From Cyclobacterium jeungdonense (GTDB lineage Bacteria; Bacteroidota; Bacteroidia; Cytophagales; Cyclobacteriaceae): a stretch of DNA of 64,000 nt. Under the pieces are notes generated by a model that searched no databases, had not been told where the DNA came from, and was given only the letters and a program-made list of their open reading frames with translations. The DNA is taken from assembly GCF_010994275.1 (NCBI RefSeq), contig NZ_WMCD01000002.1:310001-374000 (forward strand). Reading direction: 5' to 3'. Position 1 is the stretch's first letter; the number at the start of each line of letters is the position of its first letter. The position numbers and the translations under genes were made by a program. This document shows positions 56,659 to 64,000 of the stretch, one piece after another.

Positions 56659-59600
56659 ATGAAAGAGAACGTTTTGTACTTGAGTAAAATACATTCAATT
56701 CTCAAGTCAACATCTGCAGTTGATCAAAACCATGTAATAAAAAGGGCTGCTCTTTCCCCCCTTCCTCAGAGTGCTTTATTAAAAACGTTGAACGAAGCCT
56801 CCTTTGCCGGAGAATCAATTGACGGGTTTCGAAAAGTATTGTCCAGTGAAAATAACAACACGGAAATTAACCTGAAGCTTCAATTTATTGAAGGGAGCAG
56901 TCTGAGCGAGCAAAACCCAACCAAATTGCCCGTTGCTGAGAAAATTACACGATGTATCTCCATTACAAAAAGACTTGCTGAAGTCCACCTCCAGCAGATA
57001 GTCCACCTCAACCTCAACCCAGATCATATTCTCATCGAGGAAGCCACCGGCGATGTGTATTTTATCAGTCTCGGGTTGGCCACCCGGATACAAAAAAAAA
57101 TAACTGAACAAAACAGGCTGATTTTTTCAGAGGCAAACCTTGATTTTATAGCACCGGAACAAACCGGAAGAATAAATACTGACATCGGATATCACACCGA
57201 CATTTATTCGTTGGGTGTGGTTTTCTATTGGGTATTTACCGGTATTTTCCCATTTGAACACAAGGAAGGATCTTCCAAAATACATGCTCATATCGCAATA
57301 TCCCCCAAGAGTCCAGACGAAATTTCTGACTGTCCCAACCCAATATCCAGGCTGATTATGAAGATGCTCGATAAGGACATCCAAAACAGGTACCATTCAG
57401 CTGCGGGGGTTTTGTTTGATTTAAACCTAATCGCAAATGCTCTCCGGCAGAATGGGGATACGGAGCACATCGAGTTGGGCACAAATGATTTCTCTGGGGT
57501 GTTGAGATTATCTACCCGGTTGTACGGGCGGGATTCACAAATCGCAAAATTAAAAGAGGCCCTGCAGCGGGTTTTGGAATTTCAAAAGACGTTCCTGCTT
57601 GTTTTTGGCAACTCTGGCGTCGGCAAATCAGTATTGGTAGAGCAACTTTACCGCCCGGTCGTCCAGGCAGGCGGATTTTTCATCTCAGGTAAGTTTGATC
57701 AACTAAAAACAGATGTCCCCTATTTTGCATTTTCGCAGATTTTTGGCAACCTGGTGTACCAATTATTGTTACTAAACGAAAAAGACCTTGCTCATTGGAA
57801 GGTTGAATTCCACCGCGCTCTTCATCCTATTGGCCGCGTTTTATACGACATTATACCCGGTCTTGACAAATTACTTGAAGATCAACCCGAATTGCCGCAG
57901 CTGAACGGAGTGGAGGCCCAATTGAGGTTCAATTATGCCCTCAGTAAGTTCTTTCAAGCGCTGTCTGATTCGGGCAAACCATTGGTGATTTTTATTGATG
58001 ACCTCCAATGGAGCGACGCATCGTCTTTCAACTTACTGCGAAATATCCTGATTAATAAGGACCTAAAGAATATTCTTATTATTGGAGCGTACAGAGATAA
58101 CGAGATCACCACTGGCCATTTGTTCCTCCAGTTTAAAATGGAGATTGAAGAATTAGGCATATATCCGGAAGAAATTTACGTAGAAAACCTTCGCTATCCA
58201 GATATATATAGATTGGTCTCTGATGCGCTAGGAAAATCCAAGCGCCCATTGGACGAATTGGTTAAAATTATCGAAAAGAAATCAGGAGGCAATGCCCTAT
58301 TTGTCAACCAGTTTTTGAAAGCTATTTATACCAATGCCATGCTGGTTTTTGAAAATGCGCTATCCAGTTGGACCTGGGATACAGAAAAGATAATGGGCTA
58401 CAATGTAGAGGGTGATATTGTGAATCTATTCCTCCAAACCATTAATAAACTTCCCGCCGAGACCATCGCATTGCTCAAACTCGCCTCCTGCATAGGAAAT
58501 AAGTTTGGTTTGACGGAGCTCTCCGTTATCACAAAAAAAGAAAAAAAGAAGCTCTATCCAGTATTAAAACCTGCAATTGATCTGGATCTAATCATTGAAG
58601 GTGGGAATGGCTACATCTATTTCGTCCATGACCGGGTACAACAGGCCATTTATTCACTCAATGCCGATAAGGAGAAAAGCGAATTCCATCTGAAAATCGG
58701 AAGGCTATTGCTCGAAAATTCGCCTGACAAAAACATTAGGGAATTTATTTTTGATATCGTCAATCAATTTAATTTTTCAAAGGAACTTGTCACGGATCCA
58801 AAAGAGTCCCGTAAACTGTGTCAACTGAATATCCTTGCAGGCCAAAGGTCTCAAAATGCCACCGCTTATGGGCTGGCCCTTCAATATTTTGAAAACGCAC
58901 TACAGTTTTTGGAGCGTGATTCCTGGTCAAAAGAGCCGGATTTTACGTTTAAGGTTCATTTTCTTGGAGCTGTTGCGGCCTATCAGTGTAATAAACAGAC
59001 ACGCTTCAATGAACTCACCAAGCTATTGGATACCCATGTGGTGAGGACCCTTGACAAACTCAAACTGGCAGATCTCAAAATCCAAAATGCCAATGTCAAG
59101 AACGACCAAAATAAAGTGATTGAAATCGGTCTGGAAGCACTGCGTTTTACCGATATCCATTTGAAGCGCCATCCGTCTCAGATGGATGTACTTTTGGGGT
59201 ATCTCAAAATAAGCGGAAGACTGGCTTTTTATGATGATAAAAAAATAGAAAACCTGCCGAAAATAGCTAACCCTGAACTAATTCTAAGCATGTCAATCAT
59301 GCACCATATGTCATTGGCAGCTTATTTCATTGAGCCAAATATGGTTCCACTGATTATGTTTAAGTTAATCAGATTGACCTTGAAATTCGGCTTAGGACCT
59401 AAATCACCCTTTGCATTTGTGGTCTTCGGATATATCAATATCGCCTTTATGGGCAAGATGGAAAAAGGGCTTAAAATGGGCCAATTGGGTAATAAATTGG
59501 GTGATATTCTAAACAATGAGGAGCAGCTGGTTTCGCTCAAGCAAGTGTATGTCATGTTTATTTCGCATTGGCTGATGCACCTGTCACAAACCATACCCGA

Positions 59601-61803
59601 TCTGGAGTCAGCATTGAAAAAAGGCCTTGAAACGGGCGAATTCGAATTTACTTCGATCATCGGTCAGCTGATTATCTACTGGAACCTGTATGGTGGCGAG
59701 CCAATTGAGAAGGTGTTAAAAAGGGGCGAAGCACTGAGCATGCAGGTCGCTCCACTCAATCAGATCATGCAAATCAGACGGATCGAACTGTTTAGGCAAT
59801 CCGTCGTTGGCCTTGTGGAAGGCGTAGAGAATTTTGACCTGTTGCAAGGTGAGATCTTTGACGAAACAAAGGTGGATTTCCCCGATGAACCGGCATTTGG
59901 CCTGTATTTTCACAACCTGTATGCCCAGAAAAAATTACTTGCGATCGTATTCAATCAGCCGGAGACGGCCTGGAAATTTTGCTTACGCGAAAAGGAATAC
60001 CTGATACCTGTAAAAGGCTCGGTGACGGAGATGCTTTTTTATTTTTATGAGAATCTATGCATTACCCCGATTTTTGCCTCGCGATCGAAGGAAGAACAGA
60101 GGCAATTGCTTAAAGTTTGCAGAAAAAACCTCCGATTGATTAAAGAATTGTTGCCGTATTCGGAAGTTAATTTCAGCCATAGGTACGAACTAATGAATGC
60201 CGAATACCATTCCCTAATGAATGACTTCGATAAGGCCATAAAGGCATATACCTACGCAATAAGGCATGCACGGCTTCACAAATACATTCAGGATGAAGCC
60301 ATCACCTGGGAACGTGCAGCTGTCTTTTTTAAGTCCCAAAACCAACCTGAAGCGGCGCAGTTTTACATTACCAATGCTTACAAGGCTTATTCCAAGTGGG
60401 GTGCAAAAGCCAAATTGCTCCAATTGAAAAAACAATATGCCGCATTGATATCCGCTGAAGAAATCCGGGAGAACTCGAACAATCTTGACTTGGATACGAT
60501 TTTGAAGACGATCAACCTAATCTCCGGTGAGATTAAATTGGAAAGGATTCTTATGGGTTTAATGAATCTGGTCATTGAAAACGCAGGTGCGGAAAGGGCA
60601 TTTTTGGTAACTTCTGAAAATGGAAGCAAAGTCGTCAAGGCATCGGTAGATATTTCCGGTAATGAGATCAACGTGATGCAGGATATCCCTTACGACCAGT
60701 TTAAGGATATCAGCCATTCGGTAATCAATTATGTGGTAAGAACCGGTGAAACACTTGTGTTGGAAGACGCAAGCAGTAAATTACCTTTCTCCAACGACGA
60801 ATATATATTGGAAAATGGAATCAAATCCGTCGTCTGTCTGCCCTTGAAACATGCTGCCGTTGAATTTGCCTACCTGTACCTGGAAAACAGATTTTTAACC
60901 GGAGCATTCTCCCGGGAACGAATAGAGATACTTCAAGTGATGGCAACACAAACAGCGATTGCGCTTCAGAATGCCATGCTTTTGGAAAAAACCACACACC
61001 TGAATGCAGAGCTTGTTCAAGAGGTAGAAGTACGGAAATCTGTTGAAGAAAACCTCAGGATCAATGAGAAACGGTTAGAGGAATACAACGCCAATCTAGA
61101 ATTCAAGGTGAATGAGCGCACCTTAGACCTTCAGATAGAAAAAGAAAAATCAGACGAACTCTTGTTGAATATCTTACCCGTAGATATCGCAAAAGAGCTC
61201 AAGGAAAATGGAGCTGCGCAAGCCAAAAAATTTGAAAGCGTAAGTGTTTTATTCACTGACTTCAAGGGCTTTTCCCTAATTGCCGAAAAGATGGACGCCG
61301 CTGAACTCGTTTCAGAGATCGATTATTGCTTCAAGGAATTTGACCGGATTATCCAACGGCACGGCATAGAAAAAATAAAAACGATCGGAGATGCTTACAT
61401 GGCGGTCGGCGGTCTTCCCGTCAAAAATCAGACACATGCCTCCGATGTCTTAACCGCGGCCCTGGAGATTAGGGACTTCATCGAGAAACACAAACAGAAA
61501 AATATCCAGCTTGGCAAACAGATTTTTGAGGTGCGTATCGGTATCCATACCGGTAATGTGGTAGCGGGTATCGTAGGTCTTAGAAAGTTTGCCTACGACA
61601 TTTGGGGAGATACAGTAAACGTTGCCGCCCGGATGGAAAGCAGTAGCGAACCGGGAAAGATCAATATTTCTGGTACTACCTATGCGCTTGTCAAAGACAA
61701 ATTTACATGCATCCATCGGGGAAAGATTCTTGCCAAAAATAAAGGCCAGGTAGACATGTATTTTGTCGAAGGAGTAAAAAATCCCAGCGACTCATTAAAG
61801 TGA
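56659..61803 (+). CDS. Pseudokinase-ATPase-GAF-adenylyl cyclase signalling protein
   Basis: A 1714-residue cytoplasmic signalling protein. (1) Protein kinase-like domain (about 20-270) with the catalytic loop H116-L-N-L-N-P and S137-L-G in place of DFG, so a pseudokinase; APE is kept (165-167). (2) STAND-like AAA ATPase with Walker A GNSGVGKS (317-324) and Walker B VIFIDDLQWSD. (3) Long helical repeat region (about 650-1270). (4) GAF domain (about 1290-1440). (5) Coiled coil and class III cyclase (about 1525-1705) with metal aspartates 1534 and 1578, K1574 and D1647 as adenine-selecting residues, N1654 and R1658. It should make cAMP. A GTG lies directly before the chosen ATG. Confidence 0.9.
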   Translation: MKENVLYLSKIHSILKSTSAVDQNHVIKRAALSPLPQSALLKTLNEASFAGESIDGFRKVLSSENNNTEINLKLQFIEGSSLSEQNPTKLPVAEKITRCISITKRLAEVHLQQIVHLNLNPDHILIEEATGDVYFISLGLATRIQKKITEQNRLIFSEANLDFIAPEQTGRINTDIGYHTDIYSLGVVFYWVFTGIFPFEHKEGSSKIHAHIAISPKSPDEISDCPNPISRLIMKMLDKDIQNRYHSAAGVLFDLNLIANALRQNGDTEHIELGTNDFSGVLRLSTRLYGRDSQIAKLKEALQRVLEFQKTFLLVFGNSGVGKSVLVEQLYRPVVQAGGFFISGKFDQLKTDVPYFAFSQIFGNLVYQLLLLNEKDLAHWKVEFHRALHPIGRVLYDIIPGLDKLLEDQPELPQLNGVEAQLRFNYALSKFFQALSDSGKPLVIFIDDLQWSDASSFNLLRNILINKDLKNILIIGAYRDNEITTGHLFLQFKMEIEELGIYPEEIYVENLRYPDIYRLVSDALGKSKRPLDELVKIIEKKSGGNALFVNQFLKAIYTNAMLVFENALSSWTWDTEKIMGYNVEGDIVNLFLQTINKLPAETIALLKLASCIGNKFGLTELSVITKKEKKKLYPVLKPAIDLDLIIEGGNGYIYFVHDRVQQAIYSLNADKEKSEFHLKIGRLLLENSPDKNIREFIFDIVNQFNFSKELVTDPKESRKLCQLNILAGQRSQNATAYGLALQYFENALQFLERDSWSKEPDFTFKVHFLGAVAAYQCNKQTRFNELTKLLDTHVVRTLDKLKLADLKIQNANVKNDQNKVIEIGLEALRFTDIHLKRHPSQMDVLLGYLKISGRLAFYDDKKIENLPKIANPELILSMSIMHHMSLAAYFIEPNMVPLIMFKLIRLTLKFGLGPKSPFAFVVFGYINIAFMGKMEKGLKMGQLGNKLGDILNNEEQLVSLKQVYVMFISHWLMHLSQTIPDLESALKKGLETGEFEFTSIIGQLIIYWNLYGGEPIEKVLKRGEALSMQVAPLNQIMQIRRIELFRQSVVGLVEGVENFDLLQGEIFDETKVDFPDEPAFGLYFHNLYAQKKLLAIVFNQPETAWKFCLREKEYLIPVKGSVTEMLFYFYENLCITPIFASRSKEEQRQLLKVCRKNLRLIKELLPYSEVNFSHRYELMNAEYHSLMNDFDKAIKAYTYAIRHARLHKYIQDEAITWERAAVFFKSQNQPEAAQFYITNAYKAYSKWGAKAKLLQLKKQYAALISAEEIRENSNNLDLDTILKTINLISGEIKLERILMGLMNLVIENAGAERAFLVTSENGSKVVKASVDISGNEINVMQDIPYDQFKDISHSVINYVVRTGETLVLEDASSKLPFSNDEYILENGIKSVVCLPLKHAAVEFAYLYLENRFLTGAFSRERIEILQVMATQTAIALQNAMLLEKTTHLNAELVQEVEVRKSVEENLRINEKRLEEYNANLEFKVNERTLDLQIEKEKSDELLLNILPVDIAKELKENGAAQAKKFESVSVLFTDFKGFSLIAEKMDAAELVSEIDYCFKEFDRIIQRHGIEKIKTIGDAYMAVGGLPVKNQTHASDVLTAALEIRDFIEKHKQKNIQLGKQIFEVRIGIHTGNVVAGIVGLRKFAYDIWGDTVNVAARMESSSEPGKINISGTTYALVKDKFTCIHRGKILAKNKGQVDMYFVEGVKNPSDSLK

Positions 61804-62007
61804 ATCCAGCGGTAGAACAAATCAACTTGCAACTTTAGCAGGATTAGCCAGTCTTTCGGAATACTCCTTTTATAAAACATTGGATTTAGCAGCTTAAAGG
61901 CTGACCCAAACAGATGTGGCAACAGTACTGCTCTCTCCGCATTAAAATGATTCCGAATAAGGGGGGCAGCAATCACTGAATTGATGGGGCAACTGATGCT
62001 CCTAGGA
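61804..62007. other. Intergenic region between two convergent genes
   Basis: About 200 bases between the cyclase and the HD-domain gene. I see no gene, terminator hairpin or repeat in it. Confidence 0.5.
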
Positions 62008-62598
62008 CTAACTGTTTTCGAGCAGTTCGTCCTTAAGTTTTGCGAGATGTTCCAGTTTCTTCGGTTGCCGGAATTGTTTACAATAGACGGTATGGTATTG
62101 ATGGGATTCCAGGAACCGTATTTGTGTTTTGACCCACTCGGTGCGTGTCAGTCCAGCATTAAAATGCCTCAGTTCATCAAACAATCGTTGAGATCCGATA
62201 TCAAACAAATCCGTCCCGAGATATTCCAGGTCCGCATCTGCGACAATTTTACCCAAAAGGTCTTGAGGTTTTTGGGGAATTTTAGTGGCCATAATCATTT
62301 GGCATATTTGCTGGGTTTGTTCTTCACTAAAATCGTAGGTAGTTAGGTCGGCTTTTACAATTTCACAGCTTTCCTGCTCATGCTCAATCATTCCTTTCAA
62401 AAATCCACTGTCGTGATATAGTGCGGCCACCTTCACTAAGTCCAATTGATCTGCGTCTATTCTTTCCTCCTGAGAAATGAGAACCGCTTTGTCCAAAACA
62501 TACCTGGTATGTGAAGCATTGTGATATGTGAGGTATTCAGGAAGTTGTTTCTTAAATCTACACATCAGGTTGTCAAAAAGTACATTAAATCTCTCCAT
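62008..62598 (-). CDS. HD-domain metal-dependent phosphohydrolase
   Basis: A 196-residue HD superfamily protein. The metal ligands of the H...HD...D signature are visible: YHNASHTRYVLD, ALYHDSGFL and VADADLEYLG, with a further EHEQES. I chose the ATG at 62598, one base after the YitT stop; a GTG five codons upstream also fits. HD proteins cleave nucleotides or phosphodiesters, including cyclic nucleotides, but here the substrate is unknown. The gene is the second of a two-gene operon and converges with the cyclase. Confidence 0.85.
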   Translation of the reverse strand: MERFNVLFDNLMCRFKKQLPEYLTYHNASHTRYVLDKAVLISQEERIDADQLDLVKVAALYHDSGFLKGMIEHEQESCEIVKADLTTYDFSEEQTQQICQMIMATKIPQKPQDLLGKIVADADLEYLGTDLFDIGSQRLFDELRHFNAGLTRTEWVKTQIRFLESHQYHTVYCKQFRQPKKLEHLAKLKDELLENS

Positions 62599-62599
62599 A

Positions 62600-63487
62600 T
62601 TATCCGTGTCCACTTTTTTTCTTGATTAATCCTCCTTTTACTTCCTTAATACTCTGCACATATAAAAAAGCTTTGGGGTCAATTTCACTTATTGCCTCTT
62701 TGAGGCGGTGAATTTCCAGCCTGGTGACCACTGTCATAATGATATCCACATCATGCACATCGTCGATTGTTCCAGGCAAATATCCCCTTTCACCTTTGTA
62801 AACCGTAACGGCTTTTCCGAAATCCTCCACAATAAGCTCCTTAACCTTTGGATAGTTGGCAGAAATAATCGTCAAAGCAGTATATTCTTCAAATCCATTT
62901 ACCACGTAGTCGGAGGTTTTCATGGCGGTATAATAAACCAAAATCGAATACATCCCTGTTTCAATTCCAAATTTAAACGCCGCCCCAATAATGATAAGGC
63001 TGTTTAGAGCCAGAATTATTTCCCCCGACGTCAGACTCGATTTTTTTTGGGTATAGTACCCGATGACTTCCAGCCCATCAATCACACCACCTCCACGGAT
63101 CACAAACCCAATCCCCAATCCGATAAAAAAGCCTCCAAAAACAGCAATCAGCACCTTATCGGTAGTAAAGGCGGGGATTTCAATAAAATACATCCCAGCT
63201 GCCAACAGTAAAATGGCAATTAATGCTTGCAGACTAAATGTCTTTCCGATTTTCCGATACCCCACAATAAGAAATGGGATGTTAAAAACGATGAGCAATA
63301 TACTGATAGGGATGTTTGCAAAACCTGTAACCAAAATGGAAATTCCAGTAACGCCCCCATCCAAAAAATTATTGGGAACCATAAATCCCTGAAGTCCAAT
63401 GACCGCAAAGAACACCCCCAGCACCATAAATGAAATCGACCTAAAAGAAAAAATGGATTTCCATTTGATACTGTCTGTTTTACTCAT
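62600..63487 (-). CDS. YitT family membrane protein
   Basis: A 295-residue protein with about five or six membrane helices (about 15-190) of the YitT/DUF161 type and a C-terminal soluble DUF2179 domain (about 205-285) with VTVYKGERGYLPG and IIMTVVTRLEIHRLKEAI. The function of the family is poorly defined; transport or ligand sensing is suggested in the literature. The HD-domain gene follows after one base. The overlap-free arrangement TAA-T-ATG suggests coupling. Confidence 0.88.
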   Translation of the reverse strand: MSKTDSIKWKSIFSFRSISFMVLGVFFAVIGLQGFMVPNNFLDGGVTGISILVTGFANIPISILLIVFNIPFLIVGYRKIGKTFSLQALIAILLLAAGMYFIEIPAFTTDKVLIAVFGGFFIGLGIGFVIRGGGVIDGLEVIGYYTQKKSSLTSGEIILALNSLIIIGAAFKFGIETGMYSILVYYTAMKTSDYVVNGFEEYTALTIISANYPKVKELIVEDFGKAVTVYKGERGYLPGTIDDVHDVDIIMTVVTRLEIHRLKEAISEIDPKAFLYVQSIKEVKGGLIKKKSGHG

Positions 63488-63647
63488 ATTTTCTATTATT
63501 CAACTTAAACCTCCAAAATACTTAAAATAATAATGTCAAAAAAATTTACCCTGGCCGAAAGCCCACTAATTATAGCATTCTAAAAAATACCTGGTTAAAG
63601 AGATAGATTAACATCAGACATTGATAAGTAGGAGAATCAGCAAGGGC

Positions 63648-64000
63648 CTACCCAAGAACTTCATAGACAGTTAGTGGCTTTTGTTTATTCTTCACCATGA
63701 TATCGAAATAGTCGTTCAACATGCTAACAACCTGATCTGCAGGTTGTGTTTCGCTGATAGCCGTAAAACCACATATATCAATAAATGCAACCGACCCCTC
63801 TACCGTCTCGTTTTGAAGCAAAGCTTGCTCAAACTCTATACCTCACATAAAATTCAGGACTGTTTCGTCCACATACAAGCGAAGAATATTATTCTCTTGT
63901 TATGCTTGTAAAGTTTGCCTCAATTGCAAGACATGGGAGAGGGTCTTAACAATGGTAATTTCCAGGTCTTTAAAATCAATGGGTTTGGTAAAAAACTCCT
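63648..64000 (-). pseudogene. Response regulator-adenylyl cyclase pseudogene (runs off the right edge)
   Basis: On the minus strand one frame reads EFFTKPIDFKDLEITIVKTL, LRLYVDETVLNFM, and then SVAFIDICGFTAISETQPAD, followed by VVSMLNDYFDIMVK. This is the end of a receiver domain, the linker and the start of a class III cyclase domain. Two in-frame stops interrupt it: TAA at 63900-63902 and TGA at 63843-63845. After the first metal-binding Asp region the frame jumps to NKQKPLTVYEVLG, which resembles the end of cyclases, so about 120-150 residues, including the second metal Asp, are deleted. The receiver start lies beyond base 64000. Confidence 0.85.

Overview
The window looks like chromosomal DNA of a Bacteroidota member, most likely order Cytophagales and close to Cyclobacteriaceae. 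The evidence is a PorD/DUF4835 type IX secretion gene, a protein with a type IX sorting tail, the Bacteroidota block bamD-omega-coaBC-porD-recN-fabI, several promoters of the Bacteroidota form (TTG, about 19-22 bp, TAnnTTTG), and a general lack of Shine-Dalgarno sequences. The placement rests on protein family recognition only; no database search was run.

Layout. 1-4995 (+): rod-shape cluster mreB(partial)-mreC-mreD-mrdA-rodA. 4998-9687: glycerol catabolism, glpF-glpK-glpD (-), with a divergent DeoR-type regulator and an operator-like repeat array between. 9715-17094 (-): MscS channel, a 909-residue membrane-anchored protein of unknown function, malate dehydrogenase, and the pair tilS / cyclic-nucleotide-binding protein. 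17144-25794 (+): OstA-like protein, a type IX secreted protein, then bamD-omega-coaBC-porD-recN-fabI, closed by a bidirectional terminator. 25861-37049 (-): one long branched-chain amino acid operon ilvD-ilvB-ilvN-ilvC-leuA-leuC-leuD-cimA-leuB. It is preceded by a 15-codon leader peptide (12 codons for Val, Leu or Ile) and a complete attenuator. The Leptospira-like citramalate synthase suggests isoleucine made from pyruvate without threonine deaminase. 37596-47358: ispE, an EamA transporter, lptG, tgt, a glycosyltransferase, an ECF sigma factor, rsmG, a lipoprotein, der, era and initiator tRNA-Met.

From 47.6 kb the DNA becomes accessory in character, with longer gene-poor stretches and decayed genes. 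It holds a c-type cytochrome lipoprotein, a PI-PLC-like pseudogene split over three frames, and a secreted metallophosphoesterase. Next comes an unusual group: a membrane protein with a duplicated domain, a DyP-type peroxidase, a catalase-like heme domain fused to an SRPBCC domain, and a 1714-residue signalling protein (pseudokinase, P-loop ATPase, helical repeats, GAF, class III adenylyl cyclase). After it lie a YitT-HD phosphohydrolase operon and, at the right edge, a decayed response-regulator/adenylyl cyclase gene with two stops and an internal deletion.

The most interesting parts are the ilv attenuator, which can be read in full from the sequence, and the heme peroxidase / adenylyl cyclase island at 52.1-64.0 kb, which may be a little-described membrane-associated peroxide or lipid signalling system.
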